Origin: Sphingorhabdus sp.
Lineage (GTDB): Bacteria > Pseudomonadota > Alphaproteobacteria > Sphingomonadales > Sphingomonadaceae
Assembly: GCA_028279555.1 (NCBI GenBank)
Contig: JANQNO010000008.1
Span: 124,001-188,000, forward strand
Direction of reading: 5' to 3'
Length of the DNA: 64,000 bases
The translations under genes were made by a program, and so were the position numbers. Positions 16,919-25,107 of this stretch are shown in pieces (the first letter of the stretch is position 1; the number at the start of each line of letters is the position of its first letter). Under the pieces are notes generated by a model. That model did no database searches. It was given only the letters and a program-made list of their open reading frames with translations, and had not been told where the DNA came from.

Positions 16919-17751
16919 GCAAACCCTTTACTGAAATCGACTACGCCCATATCGACGCGTTCGCCGATCACCCCTTCACCGGCAATCAGGCGGCTGTCAT
17001 GCCGCTGGATAGCTGGCTTCCCGACGAGATACTGCAAGCCATCGGCGAGGAGAATAATTTTTCGGAAACGGCCTTTATCCTTGCCGACGAGAGCGGCCAG
17101 GCGGATTATCAACTGCGCTGGTTTACGCCTGCGGTCGAAATCGCTCTTTGCGGTCATGCCACGCTAGCGGCCAGTCATTATCTCATGGAGGATAACCCGG
17201 CATTGGGCAGCGTCAGCTTTCGAACACGCAAAGCAGGCATACTGGAAGTTCACCGCGATGGTTCGTTGGGAAAAAATGGTTATCGTCTGGCGCTCCCCGC
17301 CTATACGCCCCAGCCTGCCGAACGGGCGGAATGGACCGATCTGCTGGGAGCCGAGCCGGTTGAGCGCCAGTTCCACCCGGGGCGCTATAATATTTTGCGT
17401 TTCGAAACGGCTGCGGATGTCCTGGCGCTACGGCCCGACCTGAAGGCATTATGCGCGGTTGGAGACGATCAGTTTATCTGCACAGCTCCCGGCACCGGGC
17501 ATAGCTCGGGTGCAGATGTTATCAGCCGTGTTTTCGTTCCCGGTGGCGGTGTCGATGAAGACAGTGTAACTGGCAGCGCCCACGCCGTACTGACACCCTA
17601 TTGGGCGGGTCAGCTGGGCCGCGAGAGTTTTTCGGCCTATCAGGCATCCCCGCGGGGTGGCCATGTCCATTGCAAGCTCGACGGCGACCGCGCGATACTG
17701 GGCGGGCAATGCATTACCGTTGTCAAAGGAAAGTTTCGAATACCCGGCTAA
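16915..17751 (+). CDS. PhzF-family isomerase/epimerase-like protein
   Basis: A 278-residue protein with the two-lobed diaminopimelate-epimerase-like fold of the PhzF family. The catalytic Glu lies in ENNFSETAFI, and the family motifs LCGHATLAASHYL and EDSVTGSAHAVLTPYWA are intact. Chromosomal PhzF homologues are widespread and mostly of unknown substrate; there is no phenazine locus here. It is coupled to the CDF gene by ATGA and its stop overlaps the convergent gamma-glutamyltransferase gene by 4 bp. Confidence 0.9.
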   Translation: MSKPFTEIDYAHIDAFADHPFTGNQAAVMPLDSWLPDEILQAIGEENNFSETAFILADESGQADYQLRWFTPAVEIALCGHATLAASHYLMEDNPALGSVSFRTRKAGILEVHRDGSLGKNGYRLALPAYTPQPAERAEWTDLLGAEPVERQFHPGRYNILRFETAADVLALRPDLKALCAVGDDQFICTAPGTGHSSGADVISRVFVPGGGVDEDSVTGSAHAVLTPYWAGQLGRESFSAYQASPRGGHVHCKLDGDRAILGGQCITVVKGKFRIPG

Positions 17752-19496
17752 AATACGCTCGGCGGCGGTGCACTGTCGGGCGATTTGCCTTCGCGAATAA
17801 GCAGTTCGCCGTCGCCATCGAGCGTGATCGCCACGCCTTCGCTGCGCGGGTCCACAGCGCCGCGCCAGCCATCCTTGGCATATTCGGCTCCGTTGACTTT
17901 CGACCCTATGTCGGCGGGTTTCACTTCAGCGCCGAACGCCGCCAGTTCGTCGGCCATTGCCGCAAGCGGAGTATCCCGCTCGACCAGTACGGTACTGCCG
18001 CGGTAATAGATATTCGGCAGCGCAATCGCATCGGCAAGCGGCAAGCCGAAGTCGATCTTGCCGATAAGCGTCTTGGCAACATGCATGATGATCCGTTTCC
18101 CGCCAGCCGAACCAAGCGCCATAATGGCCTTGCCATCGGCATCGAAGACGATCGTGGGAGACATGGAGGATAGCGGTCTTTTTCCAGCCTCCACGCGGTT
18201 CGCCACTGGCGCACCATTTTCTTCGGGGACAAAGGTAAAGTCGGTCAGTTCATTATTGAGGAAGAAGCCGGCAGCGATGAGCTGACTTCCGAAAGGGCCC
18301 TCAATCGTTGAAGTCATATTGGCGACATTGCCATCATGGTCGACAGCCGTGAAATGCGTTGTGCCTGCTACTTCGCCCGATGCGCCTGCGGTCCGTTCGG
18401 ATGCGCCGGGCGGCTTGCCGGCGGGATAGCCGCTGCGCGATTTTGCCGGGTCGATCAATGCGCTACGCGATGCCAGATATTGCGGGTTCAGCAGCCCTGC
18501 GACCGGAACGTCGACAAAGGCGTCGTCGCCGAGATATTTCTGCCGGTCGGCATAGGCCAGCTGCATGGCCTCCGCGATCAGATGCCAGCTTTGCGGATTA
18601 TCCTTACCCAGCTTTTTCATATCGAATGGCGACAAGGTTCCGAGGATTTGCAGTACGGTCGTCGCACCGGAGGAGGGCGGACCCATTCCGCAGATGACAT
18701 GGGCGCGGTAAGGCGCGCAGACAGCGGCCTGTTCCTTAGCCTTGTAGACCGCAAGATCGGTCATGGTCATATCGGCTTTATTGACCGGAGCATTCTGCAC
18801 AGCATCGACGATGGCCTGACCAATCCTGCCGCTATAGAAAGCGTCGGGTCCATCTTCCGCGATATCTTTCAGCGTTTCAGCAAGTTCCGGATTGGTAATC
18901 TGCATACCGGCTTTGAGCGGCTCACCGTTACGCCAATAGATACGTCGTGCTTCGGCGAAACGCGGCCAGAGCCGCGCCAACCGCGCCAGCCTACTCTCCA
19001 TCGTCTTGTTGACCACGAAACCTTCTTCGGCAAGCCGGATGGCAGGCGCGAACAAATCGGCCCATGGCAGTTTCCCCCACTTGGAATGGGTCATCGCCAT
19101 CAGCTGAATATTGCCCGGAACACCAACCGAATGGCCGCCCTGAAAGGCATCGAGAAACCCCATCCGCTTGCCATTTTCATCGAGAAATCTATCGGGCGTC
19201 GCGGCGGCAGGAGCCGTTTCGCGGCCATTGATCGTGCTGAGTTTTCCATCCTTGCCCGAGTGATGGATGAGGAAACCGCCACCGCCGATGCCGCTCGATT
19301 GCGGTTCGACTACTGTCAGGGCGAGCATCATCGCCATTGCAGCATCGGCCGCCGAACCGCCCTTCGCCAAAATTTCGGCACCGGCCTCGGTAGCTCGCGG
19401 ATCGGCCGACGAGGCAACAGCGCGGGATTGTGCAAAAAGCGAATGGGGAAACGCTAGCAGGGCCAGGGTCAGAATGGCTGTCAAAAATCGTGTCAT
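17748..19496 (-). CDS. ggt: Gamma-glutamyltransferase precursor
   Basis: A 582-residue periplasmic Ntn-hydrolase that cleaves the gamma-glutamyl bond of glutathione. A signal peptide is clear (MTRFLTAILTLALLAFPHSLFAQ). The proenzyme cuts itself before a Thr, seen here as the first T of the GTTHFTAVDHDGNVANMTST region near residue 375. The substrate-binding Arg is expected in NGRETAPAAA, and MSPTIVF and GSAGGKRI match the small subunit. Length is standard. The gene follows pyrD on the same strand with a 9-bp gap, so they may share a transcript. Confidence 0.94.
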   Translation of the reverse strand: MTRFLTAILTLALLAFPHSLFAQSRAVASSADPRATEAGAEILAKGGSAADAAMAMMLALTVVEPQSSGIGGGGFLIHHSGKDGKLSTINGRETAPAAATPDRFLDENGKRMGFLDAFQGGHSVGVPGNIQLMAMTHSKWGKLPWADLFAPAIRLAEEGFVVNKTMESRLARLARLWPRFAEARRIYWRNGEPLKAGMQITNPELAETLKDIAEDGPDAFYSGRIGQAIVDAVQNAPVNKADMTMTDLAVYKAKEQAAVCAPYRAHVICGMGPPSSGATTVLQILGTLSPFDMKKLGKDNPQSWHLIAEAMQLAYADRQKYLGDDAFVDVPVAGLLNPQYLASRSALIDPAKSRSGYPAGKPPGASERTAGASGEVAGTTHFTAVDHDGNVANMTSTIEGPFGSQLIAAGFFLNNELTDFTFVPEENGAPVANRVEAGKRPLSSMSPTIVFDADGKAIMALGSAGGKRIIMHVAKTLIGKIDFGLPLADAIALPNIYYRGSTVLVERDTPLAAMADELAAFGAEVKPADIGSKVNGAEYAKDGWRGAVDPRSEGVAITLDGDGELLIREGKSPDSAPPPSVF

Positions 19497-19505
19497 GGAG
19501 CTTTC

Positions 19506-20540
19506 CTATTCTACACCAACGGCTTCGGCAACATTTGAGAAGCCATCCGCCTTTAAGAGCGCCGCCAGCTCCCGGCATATTCTGCGCGGCAAGCCGGCAC
19601 CTTCGTAAACCAGCGCACTGTAAAGCTGGATCAGGGACGCCCCGGCCCTTATGCGCTCATAGGCATCCTCACCGCTTTCTATGCCGCCAACGCCGACCAG
19701 CGGAATTTTACCGCCGCTTGCTTTGCGAAAATCGCGGAGCCTCTGCAATGCCAATGGGGCCAGCGGCGCGCCCGACAATCCGCCCGCTTGACCAGCATCG
19801 CCCGATTTGAGCGGCGGGCGCGAAATTGTCGTATTCGAAACGATGATTGCCGCCAGCGCATGTTTGTGCGCCATGTCCACGATGTCGTCGATATCATCCG
19901 GCTCCAGATCGGGCGCGACCTTGAGAAAGACCGGCGTCGCTTTTTTTCGCTGCTCCAGTGCCGCCGACAATAGCATATCCAAGGCATCCTTGTCCTGCAA
20001 TGCCCGCAGGCCCGGTGTGTTGGGCGAGCTGATATTGATGGTCAGATAGTCCGCAAAAGGCTCCATGGCTGCCACACCGGCAGAATAGTCGGCGATACGA
20101 TCCTCGCTATCCTTGTTGGCACCGATATTGATACCGAGAGGCCCGGGAAGCGGCACCTTCCGCAGCGGTTTCAGGCGCTCGATAGCAGCGGCCTGGCCTT
20201 CATTGTTGAAACCCATCCGGTTGATGACTCCGCGGTCCTGCGTAAGCCTGAAAAGCCGCGGATGCGGATTGCCAGCTTGCGGGCGCGGCGTCAGCGTGCC
20301 GACCTCGGTAAAGCCGAAGCCAAGCTTCAGGATCGGCCCGACAACCTCTGCATTCTTGTCATAACCCGGTGCCAGGCCAACAGGATTGGGAAAGTCGATT
20401 CCGGCAACCACCTGCTTGAGAACCGGGTCGCTGGAATTCGAAGCAGGAATAGGCAGGCTGCGTAGTGCAGTCAGCGACAATTCATGCGCCGATTCGGCTT
20501 CAAGACCAAAAAAGAAGGTGCGGACGAGCTGGTAAAACAT
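19506..20540 (-). CDS. pyrD: Dihydroorotate dehydrogenase (quinone)
   Basis: A 344-residue class 2 enzyme of pyrimidine synthesis, attached to the inner membrane and passing electrons to ubiquinone. The N-terminal helical segment (MFYQLVRTFFFGLEAESAHE) is the class 2 membrane/quinone domain. The FMN barrel has NPVGLAPGYDKNAE, TINISSPNTPGLRALQ with the catalytic Ser, and VGVGGIESGEDAYERIRAGA. It is divergent from the candidate small RNA at 20.7 kb. Confidence 0.96.
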   Translation of the reverse strand: MFYQLVRTFFFGLEAESAHELSLTALRSLPIPASNSSDPVLKQVVAGIDFPNPVGLAPGYDKNAEVVGPILKLGFGFTEVGTLTPRPQAGNPHPRLFRLTQDRGVINRMGFNNEGQAAAIERLKPLRKVPLPGPLGINIGANKDSEDRIADYSAGVAAMEPFADYLTINISSPNTPGLRALQDKDALDMLLSAALEQRKKATPVFLKVAPDLEPDDIDDIVDMAHKHALAAIIVSNTTISRPPLKSGDAGQAGGLSGAPLAPLALQRLRDFRKASGGKIPLVGVGGIESGEDAYERIRAGASLIQLYSALVYEGAGLPRRICRELAALLKADGFSNVAEAVGVE

Positions 20541-20649
20541 TGGCAGTTCCTATTGCACCGGATCGCCGGCGCAGCAATTGCCGATTCCATACAATCCGTC
20601 CGCTGCGCACCTTCAATTTGGCCGAAAATGTTAAATCTATATTGTTGCG

Positions 20650-20680
20650 TTGACGATTCCGTCCAAGATTATTTTACAAT
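20650..20680 (+). promoter_or_regulatory. Sigma-70-like promoter for the candidate small RNA
   Basis: TTGACG at 20650-20655 and TACAAT at 20675-20680 are separated by 19 bp, longer than the ideal 17 but within the tolerated range. It points right into the stretch that ends with the strong terminator at 20.78 kb. Transcription would start near 20687. Confidence 0.5.
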
Positions 20681-20686
20681 TGCTCG

Positions 20687-20780
20687 CGATAACAGTCCTG
20701 CGACCCGAAGGGCTCGACGTTGAAAGACGCAGAGTTCTTGACTTTAAAAGGCCTACCTCTTGTGGTGGGCCTTTTTTTTG
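20687..20780 (+). ncRNA. Candidate small RNA between pyrD and the AraC-type gene
   Basis: A plus-strand terminator lies between two divergent genes, so it cannot belong to either. Upstream is a promoter-like pair. The implied transcript of about 94 nt has a first stem CTGCG (20698-20702) with CGCAG (20728-20732), which encloses a small CCC-GAA-GGG hairpin, then a single-stranded stretch and the terminator stem. No open frame of note lies inside. I do not recognise the family. It could instead be a leader attenuated ahead of the AraC-type gene at 20824. Confidence 0.5.
20747..20779 (+). terminator. Strong rho-independent terminator
   Basis: AAAGGCCTACC pairs with GGTGGGCCTTT over 11 positions, one of them a T-G wobble, around the loop TCTTGT; eight T residues follow at 20772-20779. 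It is the best intrinsic terminator in the window and reads left to right. Confidence 0.85.
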
Positions 20781-20823
20781 GTGTAAGATACCGTCAGGTC
20801 GCGGAAACAGGCGGGTCGTACGC

Positions 20824-21669
20824 ATGATTTCTGTTAAATATGAAGCTGCTGGCGGCAAGCTGGCGGGACTCGTTTCGTCTTTTTATCGCTTCGATTTCGA
20901 GGGCGATGACTTCTGCGAGTTGGAACGAGCCGATCGGTCGCAATTCCGGTTCCAACTTCGCGGTGGTGGCCAATATAACTTTCCAGCGGGCCATGTTGCG
21001 CCCACCTTCCCTGTTACAATTCTGGGTCCCACCACCGCACCAGTCACAACAACGGGGAAAGGTGCCCAAACCGTTGTGGGGTGGGGAATGGAACCTGCCG
21101 GCTGGGCAGCCTTGATGGGAAAAGACTCTGAAAAATGGGTTGACAACGCACTCGACGCACAGCGGATTTTTGGCGATGCAGTGGAGGAGCTCAGACGACA
21201 GCTGATCGATAGCTCGGACTTCGCCGAACTAATGGCAATTTTGCGCCAAGCGGCAGAAGACATCTTTTCCAAGCTTGATCATGCGCCATTCGAATTCACT
21301 GCGGTCATCGACCAGTGGCTCATTGAGAATCAGCAGCATGACATCTCCGCACTCGTCGAGCAGACAGGGCTTTCGCAGCGCCAACTGGAACGGCTAACCA
21401 AGCGATATTACGGCCTGCCTCCCAAAAAGCTGGCGCGCAAATATCGCGCGCTGCACGCAGCGCAAATTCTGGCACAGGGTGACAGCCTTGAAGACAGCGA
21501 GCTTGGACTTGCCTTTTATGATCAGTCGCATCTTGTGAGGGAGGTCAAACAATTTACCGGCCTTACACCAACGCAGCTTCGCGAGGGCAAAGCCGAATTG
21601 ACAAAGGTCACCATGAGTGGCCGAAAATCGATGGATGGCAAGGTCAGCAAGCTGGTGTCGGACAGCTAA
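20824..21669 (+). CDS. AraC-family transcriptional regulator
   Basis: A 281-residue regulator. The first 150 residues form an uncharacterised sensing region (FPAGHVAPTFPVTILGPTTA). The C-terminal 100 residues carry two helix-turn-helix units: ISALVEQTGLSQRQLERLTK and YDQSHLVREVKQFTGLTPTQ, the AraC signature. The ATG at 20824 is chosen because the open frame further upstream crosses the terminator at 20.78 kb. The target and ligand are unknown. It could control the small RNA or be attenuated by its terminator. Confidence 0.85.
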   Translation: MISVKYEAAGGKLAGLVSSFYRFDFEGDDFCELERADRSQFRFQLRGGGQYNFPAGHVAPTFPVTILGPTTAPVTTTGKGAQTVVGWGMEPAGWAALMGKDSEKWVDNALDAQRIFGDAVEELRRQLIDSSDFAELMAILRQAAEDIFSKLDHAPFEFTAVIDQWLIENQQHDISALVEQTGLSQRQLERLTKRYYGLPPKKLARKYRALHAAQILAQGDSLEDSELGLAFYDQSHLVREVKQFTGLTPTQLREGKAELTKVTMSGRKSMDGKVSKLVSDS

Positions 21670-21797
21670 CTATTTGTTTTCTTGCCCTCTTTCTTGCGAT
21701 CTGAATCCTGCAACTTTCGTCTGCGCAAATTCTCTCGCAGCGCCTCGGCGAGCTTGCGCTCCTTTTCTACAGCGCCCTTTTCTGCTTTGACCTTCAT
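21666..21797 (-). CDS. Small basic hypothetical protein
   Basis: A 43-residue frame, MKVKAEKGAVEKERKLAEAL then RENLRRRKLQDSDRKK, predicted fully helical and strongly charged. The composition is unlike a random shadow frame, and I recall similar short Lys/Arg helices annotated in sphingomonads next to tRNA genes. The stop overlaps the end of the AraC-type gene by 4 bp. The frame is also open to 21863; the Met at 21797 is preferred because the extra residues cross the tRNA-Thr promoter. No function can be given. Confidence 0.5.
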   Translation of the reverse strand: MKVKAEKGAVEKERKLAEALRENLRRRKLQDSDRKKEGKKTNS

Positions 21798-21837
21798 AAT
21801 GATTTGTTGGCAAAATGCGGCTAAGGGTGCAAGCGGC

Positions 21838-21866
21838 TTGACATGGCCACATGCAATTCGCATAGG
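21838..21866 (+). promoter_or_regulatory. Promoter of tRNA-Thr
   Basis: TTGACA at 21838-21843 and CATAGG at 21861-21866 are exactly 17 bp apart and point at the tRNA gene, whose first base lies 19 bp beyond the -10 element. The -35 is perfect and the -10 poor, as often seen in alphaproteobacterial promoters. Confidence 0.6.
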
Positions 21867-21884
21867 GCCGCGTCCATCATATGG

Positions 21885-21959
21885 GCCGCTGTAGCTCAGT
21901 GGTAGAGCGCGTCATTGGTAATGACGAGGCCGGGAGTTCAATTCTCCCCAGCGGCACCA
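21885..21959 (+). tRNA. tRNA-Thr (GGT)
   Basis: 75 nt fold as a full cloverleaf: acceptor GCCGCTG with CAGCGGC, D-arm GCTC/GAGC, anticodon stem CGTCA/TGACG with loop TTGGTAA (anticodon GGT), T-arm GGGAG/CTCCC with loop TTCAATT, discriminator A and encoded CCA. Confidence 0.97.
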
Positions 21960-22314
21960 TTTTTCTCTCGGAGCTTCGCTGATCGCATCGAATAACTCCG
22001 CGGAACAGATAAACGGCCAGTCCGGGCAAGGCTTTGCGGTGGGAATCGCTATTGGTGCCTAATTGAATGGCAGACGGCGACGGGCCGCGGTTGCCAATGG
22101 GGCTCCAGCCGATCTTTCTGAAAAAAGGATCCACACCATACCGAAGTTTCCCGATCAGCGTTCCGGGCAGGGTGTAAAACCACCATGTCGGTCTATTGGA
22201 AAGCGCTCTAAATGTTCCTCCGGAGATCTTGTCTCAACGGCGGGCTGGTCTGGTGCCAGTCAAATTCAATTGGTCTTGACGCCTGCCGCAAAGCGCAGCA
22301 TGCGATTGGAGATC

Positions 22315-23316
22315 ATGCGCTTTTTCTCCGACAACGCAGCACTCGTGCATCCGGCCATCATGCAGGCAATCGCTGAGGCCAACGCTGTCGATGCCGCCTA
22401 TGATGAAGATACCCTGTCGAAGCTGCTCGATGCGGCCTTTGGAGAAGTTTTCGAAACGGAAGTTTCCGTAATCTGGCTCCCAACGGGCACGGCTGCGAAC
22501 AGCCTTGCACTCACGGCCATGTGCAAGCCGCATCAGGGTATCATCTGCCACCGCGAAGCGCATATAGAGTTGGACGAAGCCGGTGCGCCCGGATTTTTTA
22601 CCGGTGGTGCCAAGCTGATGCTGCTTGACGGCGATGGCGCGAAGATCGCGCCCGACTCGATATCGGCGCATTTTGAGAGTATCCGCCCTGATGTTCATCA
22701 GGTGCAACCGGCGTGCATCTCAATCACCAATGCCAGCGAATACGGGCTTTGCTATTCGCCGGGGGAAGTGGCGGAAATCGGGGAGCTTGCGAAAACCCGC
22801 TCACTCGGCTTGCATATGGATGGCGCACGCTTTGCCAATGCGGTTGCCTCGCTCGGCTGCGATCCGGCAGATGTCACATGGCGCGCTGGCGTCGATGCAC
22901 TCAGCTTTGGATGCGTCAAAAATGGCGGGATGAATGCGGAGGCATTGGTCTTTTTCGATCGCGATCTGGCGGGCGATACGCTCTATCGTCGCAAGCGGTC
23001 GGGCCACCTCCAATCAAAAGGGCGTTTTCTGGCAGCGCAGCTCCTGGCCTTTCTGAAGGATGATCTTTGGCTGAAAAATGCGGCTGCTGCCAATGAAGCC
23101 GCCGCAATTATCGCCAACGCGGCTGAGGCGCGGCTGCTGTATCCGGTGCAGGCCAATGAGATTTTCCTGAAGCTGAGCAAGGCGGAAGCTGCATCGCTGC
23201 GCACCGCCGGCTTTGACTTTTACGATTGGGGTGAAGGTGCAGCACGCCTCGTTACAAGCTGGCATCACACGCCCAAGGACGTGCAGCCGCTTGCCGAAGC
23301 CTTAGCCGCGCTGTGA
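22315..23316 (+). CDS. Low-specificity L-threonine aldolase
   Basis: A 333-residue PLP enzyme that splits L-threonine (or allo-threonine) into glycine and acetaldehyde. It opens MRFFSDNAALVHPAIMQAI and carries WLPTGTAANSLAL, the HREAHIELDEAGAP segment, LHMDGARFANA with the PLP-contacting Asp, and the Schiff-base Lys in LSFGCVKNGGMNAEA. The ATG at 22315 is preceded by GGAGA at the right distance; the frame is open upstream to 22063 but that part is not protein-like. The stop overlaps the EamA GTG start (GTGA). Confidence 0.92.
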   Translation: MRFFSDNAALVHPAIMQAIAEANAVDAAYDEDTLSKLLDAAFGEVFETEVSVIWLPTGTAANSLALTAMCKPHQGIICHREAHIELDEAGAPGFFTGGAKLMLLDGDGAKIAPDSISAHFESIRPDVHQVQPACISITNASEYGLCYSPGEVAEIGELAKTRSLGLHMDGARFANAVASLGCDPADVTWRAGVDALSFGCVKNGGMNAEALVFFDRDLAGDTLYRRKRSGHLQSKGRFLAAQLLAFLKDDLWLKNAAAANEAAAIIANAAEARLLYPVQANEIFLKLSKAEAASLRTAGFDFYDWGEGAARLVTSWHHTPKDVQPLAEALAAL

Positions 23317-24206
23317 ACCATCCGGCCCAGAATGAAGCAGCGGCGTTGCGGGCCGCCAGTCGGGCCGCGCCAGGAGATTCCAATTCACCGGAGCTTGGCC
23401 TGCTGCATCCGCGAGTCTTCATTCCCTTCACGCTGCTGGCCCTGATATGGGGTTCTACCTGGCTGGTCATTCGCGACCAGATCAGCGTCGTTCCCAGCAG
23501 CTGGTCGGTAAGCTACCGCTTCATCCTCGCGGCGGCCGGCATGTTCATTCTGGCATGGGCGATGAAGAAATCGCTTTTCATCGACAACCGTGCCCACCGC
23601 TGGGCCATGCTCGTTGGCGCGCTCCAATTCATGATCAATTTCAATCTCGTCTACGCGGCAGAGCTTTATGTGACATCGGGGCTTGTAGCAGTACTGTTTG
23701 CGCTACTCATCATTCCCAACGCAGTCCTTGGCAAGCGCCTGCTTGGCAGGCCGGTTGCGCGGAGCTTCTGGGTCGGATCCGCTGTGGCCATGGTCGGCGT
23801 AGCTATGCTGGTCCTGCGGGAATATCGCGTCGCGCCGGTTGGCGCTGCCAAAACGCTGCTGGGGGCCGGGCTCACTATTGTCGGTGTGATCTGTGTGTCA
23901 TTCGCCAATGTTCTGCAGGCTTCGCACCGAATGAACCGCTTTCCGATCATGTCCGTTCTCGCCTGGGCCATGCTTTATGGCGCGCTGGCCAATGTTGCCT
24001 GGTCGCTAGCTACGGTGGGTGCGCCATCGTGGGATCCAAGGCCCAGCTACGCTGTTGGCATATTCTATCTCGCCATTATCGGATCGGTCATTACCTTTCC
24101 GCTTTACTTCACTCTGATCCGCGACATCGGGCCCGGCAAGGCCGCCTATACCAGCATTCTGGTCCCGATTGTCGCTATGCTGCTCTCGACGCTTTTCGAG
24201 GGTTAG
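23313..24206 (+). CDS. EamA-family (DMT) transporter, 3' end frameshifted
   Basis: A drug/metabolite transporter of the ten-helix EamA type: FTLLALIWGSTWLVIRDQIS, YRFILAAAGMFILAW, VYAAELYVTSGLVAVLFALL, and GPGKAAYTSILVPIVAMLLS. Translation starts at GTG 23313 inside the threonine aldolase stop (GTGA). The frame ends at TAG 24204-24206 just after STLFEG. In the next frame VWSPLAAGGALLGFIGLLIS runs on to a stop at 24292, which is the tenth helix of the family. One missing base, in what would be a TAY Tyr codon (EG-Y-VWSP), explains the break. As written the protein lacks helix 10 and may not work. Substrate unknown. Confidence 0.8.
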   Translation: MNHPAQNEAAALRAASRAAPGDSNSPELGLLHPRVFIPFTLLALIWGSTWLVIRDQISVVPSSWSVSYRFILAAAGMFILAWAMKKSLFIDNRAHRWAMLVGALQFMINFNLVYAAELYVTSGLVAVLFALLIIPNAVLGKRLLGRPVARSFWVGSAVAMVGVAMLVLREYRVAPVGAAKTLLGAGLTIVGVICVSFANVLQASHRMNRFPIMSVLAWAMLYGALANVAWSLATVGAPSWDPRPSYAVGIFYLAIIGSVITFPLYFTLIRDIGPGKAAYTSILVPIVAMLLSTLFEG

Positions 24207-25059
24207 TCTGGTCGCCGCTTGCTGCAGGCGGCGCGCTGCTGGGCTTCATCGGGCTACTCATTTCCATGCAGGCCGCCAAGCCCTCACGGTAGGTCGGAAT
24301 GAGAGGCCGCCAGCCCAGCAATCGCTTGGCCTTGCCATTCGCAACGCGGCGATTTTCTGCATAAAAGGCCCGCGCCATCGGCGATAGATCGGCGTCTTCG
24401 ATGGATTGCAAGGGCGGCGCAGCCATGCCCAGCAATTCCGCCGCGTGGGAGATGACTGCATTCTGCGCGCAGGGAAAATCGTCGGCGATATTGAAAATAC
24501 CTGCCGGTCCTTCGAAGCTTGCGACGATTGCGGATACGATATCCTCGACATGAATGCGGCTGAAGACCTGGCCCGGTTGATCGATGCGCTTCGCCTTTCC
24601 TTCTGCGACGCGCTCCAGCGCGCTGCGCCCCGGTCCATAAATGCCAGGAAGGCGGAAGACACGAACCTCCCCGGAAAGTGCCTGCCAAGCCTGATCGGCG
24701 GCGTTGCGCCCTACCCTTCTGCCGGTGATCGGCGCACTCTCGTCGACCCAGCCGCCGCCAGCATCTCCATAAACGCCGGTTGACGAGAGATATCCAATCC
24801 AGTCGGCGCGCGATTTTTTGATCGCTTCGCCATATTTTTGAAGCACAGGGTCATTGCCTTCGCGCGAAGGCGGTACGGAAGAAAGGATATGCGTTGCAGC
24901 GCCAAGGCCGGCCTCCACCGATGCGCTGTCGTCAAAGGCTATGTTAGAGGCATCGGCTTCGCGCCGCGTAGCGGTCACCTGCCAGCCATCGGCACGCAGC
25001 CGCCGGGCAAGATGCGAAGAGGTATAGCCCATGCCGAAAATGAAAAGCCGCCCAGTCAT
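24175..25059 (-). CDS. NAD(P)-dependent epimerase/dehydratase-like SDR protein
   Basis: An extended short-chain dehydrogenase fold protein of 294 residues: LFIFGMGYTSSHLARRLRAD is the Rossmann N-terminus, YLSSTGVYGDAGGGWVDE holds the Ser-x-Gly-x-Tyr motif, and FRLPGIYGPGRSALE with FSRIHVEDIV follow. It resembles the YeeZ-type group of unknown substrate. The last 30 or so residues are Pro/Ser-rich and lie antisense to the EamA gene. Restoring the base missing from EamA would place a TAA in this frame right after SGDQT, removing the final ten residues, so the present tail is probably a product of that lesion. Confidence 0.85.
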   Translation of the reverse strand: MTGRLFIFGMGYTSSHLARRLRADGWQVTATRREADASNIAFDDSASVEAGLGAATHILSSVPPSREGNDPVLQKYGEAIKKSRADWIGYLSSTGVYGDAGGGWVDESAPITGRRVGRNAADQAWQALSGEVRVFRLPGIYGPGRSALERVAEGKAKRIDQPGQVFSRIHVEDIVSAIVASFEGPAGIFNIADDFPCAQNAVISHAAELLGMAAPPLQSIEDADLSPMARAFYAENRRVANGKAKRLLGWRPLIPTYREGLAACMEMSSPMKPSSAPPAASGDQTNPRKASRAA

Positions 25060-25107
25060 CTTGCCATCGCCATTGCAAATGCCTGTGCATATTGCAATGA
25101 CAGCCCG

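Noticed and set aside
22063-22314. 84-residue N-terminal extension of threonine aldolase
   Set aside because: The extension is not protein-like, and the ATG at 22315 has a GGAGA site and matches the family N-terminus.
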